Shown: positions 34,749 to 44,033, counted from the stretch's first letter. The stretch: DNA of 64,000 nt from Macrocystis pyrifera (GCA_031763025.1 JASSKH010000003.1:8211199-8275198); one strand, 5' to 3'. The notes: generated by a model not told the origin, from the letters alone. Program-made: numbers and translations.

Positions 34749-37132
34749 GTTACTCATGATCATGCATGGCCGTAGTCGTATGACCATAGACCCTCGCATC
34801 CCTGCAATGCCGGGACGGAGCACATCGGGTTTTCACCGACCAGCAGACATTGTTTGCTTGCACCAAGCGCGAAGCGCCGTGAGGTGTTGGGCGAGTCGCA
34901 TGAAGGGTGAGCTGCATCCTACTAAGAACCGCTTTAGAGGCGGAGTTTCTTGCATATGGATGACAGCATTAGTGCATTGATTCAATTTCTGGTGTGGCCG
35001 CTTCCAGAGACAGCAACGGGTTTACTATGTAACTGCCTCGTGGGTGCCTCACCATACATATACATGCTACGTGATACGTTCATCCTCCTTGTGCGGAGGG
35101 AAGGCTCTCCCCGCACGGAAATGATCTAACTTGACCGCCAGCCTTGGTAACCGCCAAAAAAAAAAAAAAAAAAAAAAACGGTCCTCTGGCTGTCTAGCTC
35201 ACGCAGTGAGAGGCGTGTTTTACAGCGTCGTTGAATATATATACCAGGTATAAAATGGGGGGGGGGGCGTAGGACTCCGTTCGGTCAGTTTGTGTGGCGC
35301 GAGAAAGTTGCGCCCAGAGGTTTCCTCGGAGAGGGCAGAGAAGGATTTATTCCGTTTGTTTCGAGCCGTTTTTTATGTCGCCCTTCTCGCCTTTTTAGTT
35401 TTCCTGTGTGGCACAACAAACAGCCGACAGTTCGACTGGCCGTACCCCCCCCCCCCCCATCGAAGCGACTCGCCGGACACCTCACGGCGCTTCGCGCTTG
35501 GTGCAAGCAATGTCTGTCTGGTCGGTGAAAACCCGACATGCTCCGTCCCGGCATTGTAGGGATGCGAGGGTCTATGGTCATACGACTACGGCCATGCATG
35601 AGATCGAGTACATCTCTCCTATCGAGTACACCCTCCCCATCGAAGCTTCGATCACCTCCCCATTCTCTCCGCGGGCGCTCCGGAATTAATAGCTTGCCTA
35701 CCTCCTCCCCCCCCTCCTGGCCCGGGTGTGTGGTCAATGGTCAAATGACTTAGGCAAGCAACAAATTAGAACCCCCCCCCCCCCCTCTCTCTCTCCGTTC
35801 CATACTGCTTGCGTTTTTCATGTTGTCGCGGCCCTCCTCTGCTTCTCCCCCCCCCCGACAAAAAAATCAAACTACGCGCTTGTATTTTCAGAATGGGCTT
35901 CGCGTACGCGAACGAGCGCATCATCCAGTACATGAACAACGTGAAGGCCCCTTACAACGTGAACCGCCTTTCCCAGGAAGTTGCCGTGAGGGCCCTCAGC
36001 GACCGTACGCTCTTTGAAAAGCGGGTGGTTATGATCCTCAAGGTGCGCGTAGGTCGGGGTGGGTGGGTGGGGGGGAGGATGGGGGGGGGGGGGGTTCCCA
36101 GTGGTACTCCCTCGTTGTCGTGGTCGTCGGGGTTGGGGGGGGGGGGGGGGGGGGGGGGGCGGGGGGGGCGGGGGGCGGGGTACACGATAGGAGAGATGTA
36201 CTCGATCTCATGCATGGCGTAGTCGTATGACCATAGACCCTCGCATCCCTACAATGTCGGGACGGAGCATGTCGGGTTTTCACCGACCAGGCAGACATTG
36301 CTTGCACCAAGCGCGAAGCGCCACGAGGTATCCGGCGAGTCGCATGAAGGGTGAGCTGCATCCTACTAAGAACCGCTTGTGAGGCGGACTTGCATATGGA
36401 TGACAGCTTCAATGAGTTAGTTTAATTTCCGGTGTGTCCACTTCCAGAGAGCAATGGGAGTACTATGTAACTGCCTCTTGGGTGCTTTACCTTGAACACT
36501 ACGTGATACGATCCATTCCCTTGTGCAGAGTAAAGGTTCTCTACCCCCGCACAAAATGATCTAACTCGACGACCAGCTGTGGGCGACCGCAAAAAAAAAC
36601 AAAAAAAAACGGTGCCCTGGATGTCTAGCTCAGTGAGCGGCATGTTTTACAGTGTCATTGCCAACCGACGCCAACCCAACCCATACATTATATATATATA
36701 GGGGGGGGGGGGGGGGGGGTGGGGCGTACTCGTTTGTCGCTTGCCTTAGTCGTTTGACGATTGACCACGCATCTTTTTTGGGTTGGGGGGGGGGGGGGGG
36801 ATCCCGGTGGTGGTCCCCTTCTGTCGTAGGCATCGGGTTTGCGGGTGGGTGGGGGGGAGGTCCCGTTGGTGTTCCTCGTTGTCGTGGTCGTCGAGGTTGT
36901 CAAAGGGGCAAGGGGGGAAGCGGGGGTCCCGGTGGTGCTCCCCCTTGTCCTAGTGGTCGTGGCGCGGCGGTAGGAGGGGGGGGGTTGTCTGACTGCAGAA
37001 GGGCCAGGAAGGTTGGTTGTACTCCTGGGGCTACTTGTTGTGCTGTACTGTATATTCTATATAGGAAGGAAGGATTGCGAGGGGGTTGGCTGTTGTCTCA
37101 TCGACTCGTCATGCTCTGCTTCTTCCGCTTCG

Positions 37133-37179
<47 letters not shown>

Positions 37180-38147
37180 TGACATGAGTACCTCCCCGCC
37201 CCTCCTCCCTCCCCTCTCCCCCGTGAAGCCCACGTGTAACTACTGAAGACAAAGACACCACGGACTAATTGTTGGTGCTACGGCTTGTAGCTTTGGGCCC
37301 GACCTTGGGTGGGCAGACGGCAGCACCGTTGATCGTCGGTAAATCCGTATACAGGCGACCGCGCGCGACTCCCCCGCGCCCCGCCTTCGCAAGGCCTACT
37401 CTTACGGTTTATCGTTGTTCATGCCCTCGTCCGCGCACACGTACCACCAGAAGATAAAGGTCTTGCACGAAGCCATCTTCGGTAGAATGCTGTCCTTGCA
37501 TGCAAAAAAAAAAAAAAAACGCAAGCACACTGCTCACGTTTGTCTGCCTGCCTGCGTGTCTGCTCGCGTCTGTGATTTTCCCTTTTTTTTTTTTTCCTTT
37601 TTTTTTTTTTTTTTTTTTTTTTTTGTCGTGCCTCCTTTTCTGACACGGGTACTGGTGATGGTGGCTGTTGTTGGTGGCGATGTTGGTGTTGGTGGCGATG
37701 CTGGTGGCGGTGTTGGTGTTGGTGTTGGTGTTGGTGACGGTGGCGATGTTGGTGTTGGTGACGGTGGCGATGTTGGTGTTGGTGTTGGTGGCGATGTTGG
37801 TGTTGGCGGCGGTGTTGGTGTTGGTGTTGGTGTTGGTGGCGATGTTGGTGTTGATGGCGGTGTTGTTGGTGGTGGCGATACAGGGGCGAGCACGGCTGCA
37901 GGAGGCACTGCGGAGCCGCATGTTTGTGAAAGAGGTGAAGGAGTCGGACGCCAACTTCTTCCTGATCAAGGTAAGGTTCACTTTCTCCCGCATGCCCCTT
38001 CCTTCGGCTGCTCTCAACACCAATGCCGGGGGTAGAATAGATGCAACGCGATTGATTGATCACTCAACCTGCGTAAATTTTGATCTTTTTGGTTTGTTGT
38101 AGTTGTTGTTGCTGTTGTTTTTGTTTTTGTTGCTGTTGCTGTTGCTT

Positions 38148-38199
<52 letters not shown>

Positions 38200-38996
38200 A
38201 CAGTCGTCGTGGAAAAATAGCAGGGAGCGAATACCCTATATATATATACGTTGGTCATCGATGCAGTTTCATTCTACGGGGTTCGTACGGTAAGCCCTTC
38301 ACATACACATCAATACGAACACCTAGCGGTCCTTATGTTTCCTCCCGGAGCGGCAAGCTGTGCACGACACTGCACCGAAAGATAAACACTGGTTTTACAT
38401 TAATACTGCATTCAAAAGTTCCTTCTATTTACGGACAGAGTGGTAGGGTCGAGAGCCGACAAGACGTGCCGACAGGAAAAAAAACACTTACGATGCTTGT
38501 ACCCAAGCGTGAACAGGGATGTTTTGTATCGAATAATCGAAGCCGACAGCAGTGGGGCATGGGAAGAGATGCTTGGAAGCCCCGCATGTATTTGCAAAAA
38601 ACAACTAGAGTACAAAGATACATCGATCAGCCTTTTTATGTGCGAGAGAGAACCGAGGCGCTTTTCGGGTGGAATCCATTGTTTCGGTTGTGATGGTGCA
38701 CTGTATGCGGTAGGTGTCAGGTCTGCATCGAACAGCAGCTTCGTGACGGCGACACCAAAACGCTCGCACACTGACATCACTGGTGTATTACGTGGGACCA
38801 TAGTATATAGGACCTACGGAACACACAAAAACCTATATATTTCCATATTTTTAGTAACAATATTTGGTCCTATTAACTAGGGCCCCCCGTAATAGTTTGT
38901 TTTTGTTCCACACCATTCAGCATGTTCGCCGTTCTTTCTCCTGCTCTCTCGTTTGTCGTGACTCAGATCCGGGTGTCACACGTAGGGGTCTCTTCT

Positions 38997-39040
<44 letters not shown>

Positions 39041-40736
39041 AGAAATTAAATCAATGCATTGATGCTGTCATCCGTACGCAAAAAAATCCGCCTCTAAAGC
39101 GGTTCTTAGTAGGATGCAGCTCACCTTTCATGCGGGTCGCCCAACACCTCACGGCGCTTCGCGCTTGGTGCAGGCAATGTCTGCCTGGTCGGTGAAAACC
39201 CGACGTGCTCCGTCCCGGCATTGCAGGGATGCGAGGGTCTATGGTCAGACGACTACGGCCGTGCCTGATATCGAGTACACCTCCCCCCCTCCCCCCCCCA
39301 ACTACGGTACAGCGTGACAGCTGTCAATGACAAATAAGCGTCGAGCATCAGCTATATATATAACGCGCGAGAAACAAAATCCGGGATCGCATTGTTGCCG
39401 CGAAATCGCTCTTTCTTTCGCTGACGCATGCGCGAATGTATGCAGGTAAGCATCTCACGTTATCGGAGGGGGGGGTGTACTCGATAGGAGAGATGTACTC
39501 GATATCATGCATGGCCGTAATCGTATGACCATAGACCCTCGAATCCCTACAATGCCGGGTCGGAGCATGTCGAGTTTTCACCGACCAGGCAGACATTGCT
39601 TGCACCAAGCGCGAAGCGCCGTGAGGTGTCCGGCGAGTCGCATGAAGGGTGAGCTGCATCCTACTAAGAACCGCTTGTGAGGCGGACTTGCATATGGATG
39701 ACAGCTTCAATTAGTTAGTTTAGTTTCCGGTGTGTCCACTTCCAGAGACAGCGATGGGAGTACTATGTAACTGCCTCTTGGGTGCCGTACCTTGAACACT
39801 ACGTGCTACGATCAATTCCCTTGTACAGAGTAAAGGTTCTTTACTTCGCACAAATGATCTAGCTAGACGACCAGCTGTGGGCGACCGCCAAAAAACAAAA
39901 CAAAAAAAAAAAAAAACGGTACCCTGGATGTCTAGCTCACGTAGTGTCACGTAGTGAGCGGCATGTTTTACAGTGTCGTTGCCAACCGACGCCAACCCAA
40001 CCCATATATAATATATATATAAAATAGGCGTAAAGGGGGGGGGTCTACTCATTATTATGCGTGGCCGTAGTCATATGGCCATAGACCCTCGCATCCCTAC
40101 AATGCCGGGACGGAACACGTCGGGTTTTCACGAACCAGGCAGACATTGCATGCACCAAGCGCGAAGCGCCGTGAGGTGTTGGGCGAGTCGCATGAATGGT
40201 GAGCTGCATCCTACTAAGAACCGCTTTAGAGGTGGATTTTCTTGCACACGGATGACAGCATGAATGAATCGGTTTAATTTCTGGTGTGACCACTTCCAGA
40301 GACGGCAATAGGGTTTACTATGTCACTGCCTCGTGGGTGGCTCACCATATGCACACTACGTGATACGATAACGGGTTGGGTGGGGGTTCTTGTCGCCACG
40401 TTCCGACCTCGTCTGCAACGGATACCCTTCAGAGCCCTTGTGTACCGCTCATTCCTCACGCCCGACCGACCGACCCACCAATCGATGGATCGATCTTTGC
40501 CTGCCCTTGCTCGATTTTTCACGTCCATCCCCTCATCACGAAAACACACTAAACAGGTGGACAACGCGCAGAAGATTTACAAGCACATGGCTGACAACGG
40601 GGTCGTCGTGCGGTTCCGCGGCAACGAGCTGCACTGCAAGGACTGCCTCCGGATAACCGTCGGGACGGACGAGGAGAACCGACGCCTCTTGAAACACCTT
40701 GAGGAGGCCGTCGCGGTCGTCCCTTCTTCCGCGTAA
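22182..40736 (+). CDS. hisC: histidinol-phosphate aminotransferase (eight exons, 403 residues)
   Basis: Converts imidazole-acetol phosphate plus glutamate to histidinol phosphate (EC 2.6.1.9), in histidine biosynthesis. Exons: 22182-22287, 23008-23156, 27010-27225, 31036-31110, 32348-32595, 35892-36042, 37884-37970 and 40557-40736 (TAA). All junctions are GT-AG and all phases match, giving 403 residues. Fold type I PLP enzyme marks: LLDANENSYGS, LNRYPDP, VGSDEAID, SPGNPTG (about 199-204), VDEAY (226-230), TLSKAFG with Lys257 as the Schiff-base lysine, MAAIRMGFA, APYNVN, and LRITVG with the carboxylate-binding Arg at about 376. Length is normal for the family. Residues 8-24 (LTAVTALISAAAVMSYVV region) are hydrophobic and followed by SRKK, suggesting a signal anchor or targeting segment; no ASAFAP plastid motif is seen. 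The gene is complete and looks functional. Introns make up 93 percent of its length and are packed with retroposons. The acceptors of exons 3 and 5 are AAAG instead of CAG. Confidence 0.93.
22625..22806 (+). mobile_element. tRNA-derived SINE copy (internally shortened)
   Basis: Starts with CCCGGTGGCTTGGTAGGTGG (A-box-like), then GTGGGTTCAAGCCTCACCG (B-box-like), CTTTTTCTTGCATAAAAAAA, and ends GTGATGATTAAAAAAAAAG. It lies in the first aminotransferase intron (22288-23007). Compared with 60655-61005 it lacks the middle third. Confidence 0.75.
23692..23905. mobile_element. TTAA-flanked, piggyBac-like MITE-C
   Basis: The ends are TTAACCCTTCAAG at the left and AAAAGGGTTAA at the right: a TTAA duplication outside inverted CCCTT tips, the hallmark of piggyBac-type elements. 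Inside are repeated GGGACTGCAGTCC and TTTGGGGACAA blocks. This 214-bp copy looks like two units fused. Confidence 0.75.
24178..24220. repeat. C-rich homopolymer cluster
   Basis: C-runs interrupted by T or G (CCCCCTCCCCGCCCC type). No retroposon end was recognised beside it. Confidence 0.7.
24270..24531. mobile_element. GATC-rich MITE-B copy with both ends
   Basis: The left end is ACACACGTCGGAGCAGATCA and the right end TGATCTGTCTGAGGTGTG. The interior has CAGTTATGAGAG, CCCACCCGGGCATCATG and CTGAAAG type blocks in family order. A MITE-A copy starts 6 bases to its right. Confidence 0.75.
24538..24657. mobile_element. palindromic MITE-A copy
   Basis: CTATTACGGGGACCACAGTA at the left and ACTATGTTCCCCCCCCGTAATAG at the right bracket a core with CCAAATATTTTCAGTAAAAA. 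It carries an extra TACCTGGTAG insertion in the middle. Confidence 0.8.
24900..25425. repeat. two GGGTC-type pentamer fields
   Basis: GGGTCGGGTTGGGCCGGGTC at 24908-24940 and a larger bidirectional field at 25195-25420, where ACCCGACCCGACC units dominate. Spacers TGATATTTTGAAAACCTCC and GTGAGATTGTGAGG recur as in the other fields. Confidence 0.8.
25935..26985 (+). mobile_element. head-to-tail chain of five poly-C retroposon copies upstream of hisC exon 3
   Basis: In order, all in the plus (gene-sense) direction: SINE 25935-26125, LINE 3' end 26143-26306, SINE 26307-26735, SINE (5'-truncated) 26730-26883, LINE 3' tip 26884-26985. Each is separated from the next by a C-run (26112-26121, 26279-26306, 26702-26730, 26867-26882). 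The last tail runs into the C/T-rich stretch that precedes the exon 3 acceptor at 27009. Confidence 0.85.
27230..27300. repeat. GTT/GCT trinucleotide repeat
   Basis: Tandem GTTGTTGTTGTTGTCGTTGC and GCTGCTGCTG units start immediately after the exon 3 donor at 27226. Confidence 0.75.
27425..27540. mobile_element. palindromic MITE-A copy
   Basis: CTACTACGGGGGACCATAGT at the left and CTGTGGTCCCCCGTGATAAG at the right. The core has CCAAATATTGTTAGGAAAAA and GTGTGTACCGTAGG. Confidence 0.8.
29007..29122. mobile_element. palindromic MITE-A copy
   Basis: CTATTCTGGGGGGGGGCATA at the left and CTATGGCCCCCCGTAATAG at the right; the core keeps AAAAACCTACATGTTTGCC. Confidence 0.8.
29235..29300. repeat. GGACA/GGACG pentamer microsatellite
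   Basis: About twelve tandem units: GACGGGACGGGACAGGACAG then GGACA repeats. It lies just beyond the 3' end of the antisense candidate gene at 29329-29769. Confidence 0.85.
29329..29790 (-). CDS. candidate antisense gene 3' end inside hisC intron 3 (unrecognised)
   Basis: Two minus-strand pieces join in phase: 29651 to about 29790, encoding a charged helix (AWERYEHQNELREKSLPYEN then ECAALHQRMG), and 29329-29395, encoding KDGFRRIVFDLTAAGVSLNVR and a TGA. The donor is weak (GG then GTGCTT); the acceptor is good (CTCTCTGCACGATAG). AATAAA follows the stop within 10 bases. The upstream part was not found: the frame closes about 60 bases before the first ATG, and other frames are open further up. 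The family is not recognised. It could be the end of a small gene nested in the aminotransferase intron, a decayed fragment, or chance. Confidence 0.32.
   Translation of the reverse strand, partial: RGFAREAMVRVSSNSAWERYEHQNELREKSLPYENMKECAALHQRMGCLGIPTPPPPRFRSNQNIMTAWHISSLRKKHQAYTHVHPRPKVHTSKTSKAYTYDTRELLYLKMRCACCVPATSTLWLLFSLHDRKDGFRRIVFDLTAAGVSLNVR
30000..30075. repeat. CCGTTTT/CCATTTT heptamer-like repeat
   Basis: Alternating TTTTCCATTTTCCGTTTTCC units, about ten in a row, in hisC intron 3. No coding sense is seen. Confidence 0.8.
30076..31035. other. second half of hisC intron 3
   Basis: 30290-30700 is open in several frames on both strands and looks somewhat gene-like in composition, but no splice model or family match could be built. 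A 15-base T-run lies at 30928-30943. The exon 4 acceptor follows at 31035. Confidence 0.35.
31505..32330 (+). mobile_element. chain of three poly-C retroposon copies ending just before hisC exon 5
   Basis: All are in gene sense: truncated SINE 31505-31604 with tail GATAATGAGTCCCCC, LINE tip 31605-31705 with tail AATGAGTACGCCCCC, and a near full-length SINE 31725-32252 with a 24-base C tail. The last tail merges into TC-rich sequence up to 32325, which forms the pyrimidine tract of the exon 5 acceptor at 32347. Confidence 0.85.
32598..32748. repeat. TGTGTCTA octamer and TGTA tetramer microsatellite at the exon 5 donor
   Basis: About eight TGTGTCTA units are followed by about sixteen TGTA units. 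The array begins 2-3 bases after the donor GTGCGTG of hisC exon 5, so the donor is effectively the first unit. Confidence 0.9.
32819..32927. mobile_element. palindromic MITE-A copy
   Basis: GTTACGGGGGTCTATAGTTAA at the left and TTAACTATGGACCCCCGTAAT at the right. The arms carry compensating changes (TAGTTAAC on both sides), a sign that this subfamily stayed palindromic. Confidence 0.82.
33134..33244. mobile_element. palindromic MITE-A copy
   Basis: CTATTATGGGGGGCCATAGT at the left and CTATGGTCCCCCGTAATAG at the right; the core has CACACAAAAACCTATATATT. Confidence 0.85.
33494..33605. mobile_element. palindromic MITE-A copy, opposite core orientation
   Basis: CTATTCTGGGGGGGCCATAG at the left and CTATGGTCCCCAGTAATAG at the right. 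The core (CCAAATATTGTTAGTAAAAA) is the reverse of the copy at 33134-33244, 250 bases away. Confidence 0.85.
33960..35275 (-). mobile_element. antisense LINE 3' piece inserted in the tail of a full-length SINE
   Basis: Reading the minus strand: SINE 35275 to 34748, its C tail (G-run 34711-34747 on plus), then a 730-bp LINE 3' piece 34710 to 33985, and its own C tail (G-run at 33979-33987). The LINE piece has the zinc-knuckle-like text CPCGKAIRESRTHIVGEC with its histidine kept, and ends with the SRKGCVVN tail coding region seen at 50880-50935. Confidence 0.85.
35450..35790 (+). mobile_element. SINE and LINE tips just upstream of hisC exon 6
   Basis: A C-run (35446-35458) leads into a 5'-truncated SINE (35460-35640, double GAGTAC subtype). 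After 75 bases of other sequence a LINE tip follows (35715-35770, CAATGGTCAAATGACTTAGG) with a C tail at 35771-35784. The exon 6 acceptor is at 35891. Confidence 0.78.
36055..36795 (-). mobile_element. antisense SINE and LINE tip downstream of the hisC exon 6 donor
   Basis: G-rich tracts begin 12 bases after the exon 6 donor (36043) and run to 36178. They are followed by a near full-length SINE in reverse (36180-36705), a G-run, and a LINE tip (36720-36785) ending at another G-run (36785-36800). Orientation is antisense to the gene. Confidence 0.8.
36796..37180. repeat. G-rich degenerate repeat and a 46-base C-run
   Basis: 36796-36980 repeats GGTCCCGGTGGTGTTCC-like units with GTTGTCGTGGTCGTCG spacers. 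The pure C-run 37133-37178 follows in the same intron. No retroposon end was recognised next to the C-run. Confidence 0.7.
37595..37624. repeat. T-runs
   Basis: Two poly-T stretches separated by CC, in hisC intron 6. Confidence 0.85.
37655..37883. repeat. GGTGTT/GGTGGCGAT minisatellite ending at the exon 7 acceptor
   Basis: GTTGGTGTTGGTGGCGAT units run without a break up to GGTGGCGATACAG, where the last CAG is the acceptor of hisC exon 7 (37884). There is no pyrimidine tract on the coding strand for over 200 bases upstream. Confidence 0.88.
38100..38205. repeat. GTT and CTG trinucleotide repeat
   Basis: GTTGTTGTTGCTGTTGTTTT leads into about fifteen pure CTG units (38150-38198), in hisC intron 7. 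Confidence 0.9.
38785..38896. mobile_element. palindromic MITE-A copy
   Basis: GTATTACGTGGGACCATAGT at the left and CTAGGGCCCCCCGTAATAG at the right; the core has CACACAAAAACCTATATATT. Confidence 0.82.
38999..39300 (+). mobile_element. SINE copy bracketed by C-runs on both sides
   Basis: A 42-base C-run (38999-39040) abuts a 5'-truncated SINE that starts AGAAATTAAATCAATGC. It ends in GATATCGAGTACACC and a second C-rich tail (39281-39299). This is the clearest case of an element lying inside a C-tract. Confidence 0.85.
39465..40380 (-). mobile_element. two antisense SINE copies in tandem
   Basis: The first runs 39468-40019, full length to its 5' end GGGTTGGGTTGGCGTCGG (reverse of CCGACGCCAACCCAACCC) with TA-rich sequence beyond. 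The second, 40044-40380, is truncated at GGGTTGGGTGGGGG. A G-run at 40035-40042 separates them. In minus orientation the order is element, C tail, element, C tail. Confidence 0.82.
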
Positions 40737-41640
40737 CGCGTCTCACGAAAACGCCTTCCTCGACCCTCGTGCAGTATGCTGTGATAATCGTGACATATTT
40801 AAATCTGTGTAGTAGCGGATTACACAAACGTGTCATCTTTGAACTCCGTATTAAATAGTGTGGTATATTCAGAAACGTGATATACGCATATCCGCATACT
40901 ATAGTATCGGATCGCACGAAAATGCGTTCCTTGAAACTGGTTATGTGTGATGCGATTCACTGCTGCAGTAGTGGCCATACCTCGTTCCAGTGTTTTTTCT
41001 TGTGTAATATTATAGCGGGGTTTTCTGGAGAGATTGTTCGCGGCCGATGGGGACGGGACGGGGACGGGGGGGTACTTATTTGTGGCGTGCTTTAGTCATT
41101 TGACGATTGACTACGCATCCCTTTCGACACGGAGCACCGACGGGTGGGGTTGGATTGTTTCTTACTTGACCTATACAATCGGCTATCGCACTACGACGGT
41201 GTTAATGCCGTATACGGGATGGAGCGGACGGGGGGGGGCGGATGCACTCATTGTCATGCATGGCCGTAGTTGTATGACCATAGACCCTCGCACCCCTGCA
41301 ATGCCCGGACGGAGCACGTCCGATTTCCACCGACCAAGCAGCAGACATTGCTTGCACCAAGTGCGAAGCGCCGGGAGGTGTGTTTTTTTTTGTTGTCGCA
41401 TGCATGAAGGGCAGAAGTGCATCGTACTTACAACCGCTCGTGAGGCGGACTTCGGCACCTTGTGAGCGAGGGGGTGGGGGGGTGCGGGTCGCTGGTGGCA
41501 GGTGTTGCGCAGCGACAACAGCAGCGGTACTTTTACGCGAGTAGCAGCAGCAGCAGCAGCACGTGAAATTGATGGCAGGTCTATCGTACGTAGCTCCTTT
41601 TAGCAGATCGTTTTCGGTGGTTTGGTTTGCAACCTTAGCT
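40737..41640. other. 3' flank of hisC with LINE and SINE pieces
   Basis: No gene is seen. An antisense LINE tip lies at about 41062-41140, between GACGGGACGGGGACGGGGGGG and a second GACGGG, which may be a target-site duplication. A SINE piece lies at 41230-41460 between GGACGGGGGGGGG and GAGGGGGTGGGGGGG. TATTAAATAGTG at 40848 and AAATATGTCACG type AT-rich sequence follow the stop; no clear AATAAA. Confidence 0.55.
41062..41475 (-). mobile_element. antisense LINE tip and SINE piece, each between G-runs
   Basis: The LINE tip starts GGGGGGTACTTATTTGTGGCG and stops within GGAGCACCGACGGGTGGGG. The SINE piece begins at GATGCACTCATTGTCATGC and is cut where TGTGAGCGAGGGGGTGGGG begins. Confidence 0.78.
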
Positions 41641-41696
41641 TTGGCAAACGGGGCTCGGCAAATCCAAGACTGGCGAAAAAAATTCGTCCACACATC

Positions 41697-42023
41697 CACA
41701 CCTCGGACACACGACGATCTATCCACTTACAGATAGATCATTTAGATCCTTTCCTGCCGTAATCAAATGCCGTGTAGGATCCGAGGTGTGTTCGCACAGA
41801 TCCAAACCAGAAAAACGTCCCTGGGTGTCATGCACAAGATTATACGGCTCCCACCCTCTTCCAACCCTGGAAACATGTCCGTTCTTATGACCACGCAGAA
41901 CATACGGCTCCCACCCGGCATCATGAGCGACGTACGAGTACAACGCACAGCTGAGTACATAACTGTCCCTGAAATATCTAGATCATGGAAGTAGGAATCG
42001 CATCGATGACCAGTCCGAGGTGG
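41697..42023. mobile_element. GATC-rich MITE-B copy with both ends and an internal duplication
   Basis: The left end is CCACACCTCGGACACACGA and the right end ACCAGTCCGAGGTGGG. The block ACGGCTCCCACCC occurs twice (about 41848 and 41911), so one internal unit seems duplicated. Confidence 0.75.
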
Positions 42024-42654
42024 GTGGGTGGTGGGTGGGGGCGCGTCACCTCCTCCTTGCTGTGGACGTTTGGTTTCGTGGGTGCAGCCATTCACCGTTG
42101 ATGATGACGCATGTCCCAGCAAGAGGAGGTTTGGAATCAGTCGTTCCTGGGTGTACTCACTACAGCAGCACTTACTTCCTCATGAAACTATACACCGGGG
42201 GGCCCGGCACGTATTTTATTTTTGCAACACTAGGAACTGCTGTAAGGTTGTGAAACCCCCCACATACACTCTTCTCGCGCCACCGCAACGTCTTTCGCCG
42301 CAGGCGAACCATCAAATGTGGTGTGGGCTGTCTTTTTTTGGCCGGTGGCGAATTGTTTTTCGAGGCGCCTTTCTTCTGCTCGTGAAAAAGAGAATAACCT
42401 TTTTTCTTTTTCTTTTTTTCTTTACCCTCTCCACACGAATACCGCCGCACGAATAGTATGGTACGTGAGCTTTTGGGCACTGCAAGAGCGCGTGGTCTTC
42501 GACCTGGCCCACCCATAACCCTGCGTTGCACATCAAAGTTCCGACCTGGTACGGGTGCCCAAATCTACCGGAACACGCACCCGATCGCCTCCCCAACTCA
42601 AGTCGGTGCGGATTCCAGTGTATACACGTATGGAGCGTAATCGTGGGCGAAGGG

Positions 42655-42873
42655 GGGGGGGGGGCGTTGGGGTGGTGGTGGTGGTGGTGGGGTGTCGCAG
42701 GTACTCAACTATCATGCATGGCCGTAGTCGTCTGAACGTAGACCCTCGCATCCCTACAATGCCGGAACGGAGCACGTCAGGTTTTCACCGACCAGGCAGA
42801 CATTGCTTGCATCAAGTGCGAAGAGCCATTAAGTGTTGGGCGAGTCGCATGAAGGGTTGAGCTGCATCCTACT

Positions 42874-42916
<43 letters not shown>
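42655..42916 (-). mobile_element. SINE copy between a GGT-rich tract and a 42-base G-run
   Basis: SINE 3' end reversed at 42702 (GGTACTCAACTATCATGC). The element stops at GCATCCTACT, followed directly by the G-run 42875-42916. On the left are a G-run and GGTGGTGGTGG. Confidence 0.82.
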
Positions 42917-42917
<1 letters not shown>

Positions 42918-43780
42918 CACCAATTCTATAACCAAGCAAGCCATTGTCCCCGACAGGAATACTCTGAAGAACAGAGATACCCGTACTTTCATAAAAAGAC
43001 TCTGGCGACAAAATCATAGGAGAACAGCGCCGCCCTGATCCGCCTACAAAAAAACTGTCGTTCATTTTTTTTTTTTTTCTTGTTCGCATATATGTCCGGT
43101 GGGAGAGGGCTCTGCGCTGCGAAACAAAAACGCCTCTTTTTTTGGGCATGCCCGGAAAAGCCCGTCTGCGGCGACCATAGCAGTGTAGTGGCGCGCGTGT
43201 GTGCAGCAAGCAGCGCCGTACATCCAACATAAAAAAACAAAACAAAAAATACATAAATCTGCCGAACGGGTGGGATACAAATCCCGAACACTATATATAA
43301 TTATTACTATTAATATACCCCTGGTTCATATATGGTAGGCATTGGATAAATATAAAAACAAAAATACGTGGTATGATTTAAGAAGAAACCATCTCTACCC
43401 AAACGAATTTCGACTCCTTCGTTCGAATGTGCCTTGGTTCAGTATTCGGACGGTTTCATCATCTTTCTTCGCCTGGGTCTTCAATAACTTTTGGTGGTGT
43501 CACCCCCCTCTACGAGCAGCGTGATTGGCGTACCCGCGCCGTACGGGCAGGATCGTGATTGGTGTACCCGCGCCGTACGAAATCCTCGCATTGTGACTCG
43601 GGGCACACTGCATATGATCACGCATTACTATTGGCCGTTGCTGTCATCCGTCCGTCGCTGCTAATCCTCAATTCCCGCCCAACCCTTCCTTTCCCCCCCT
43701 GAAGGGTCCCAAAATGAGCTGCGAAAAGGACCCAAAATAAAATAAATCCTCAAGTACCTACGTACCTCGCCTATATTTTC
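42917..43780. other. intergenic, no gene seen
   Basis: Ordinary mixed sequence with a 16-base T-run (43064-43079) and a short direct repeat, GATTGGCGTACCCGCGCCGTACG (20 of its bases recur) at about 43522 and 43557. No open frame with a plausible splice structure. Confidence 0.4.
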
Positions 43781-43940
43781 ACACATACATCGGAACAGAT
43801 CACGATCTACTATCTGTCTGTAGTCGTAGATCATCAGGGTCCCTTTTACCTTGCCGTTGTGACATGCTGTGCAGGATCTGCATCGTACAAATCCAACCCC
43901 GGAAACCTGCGATACCGGACAGATTATGCAGAATAACGCG

Positions 43941-44033
<93 letters not shown>

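Noticed and set aside
37409-38063. Three overlapping open frames on both strands
   Set aside because: They are readings of the GGTGTT minisatellite and T/A-runs; the true coding part is only hisC exon 7 at 37884-37970.
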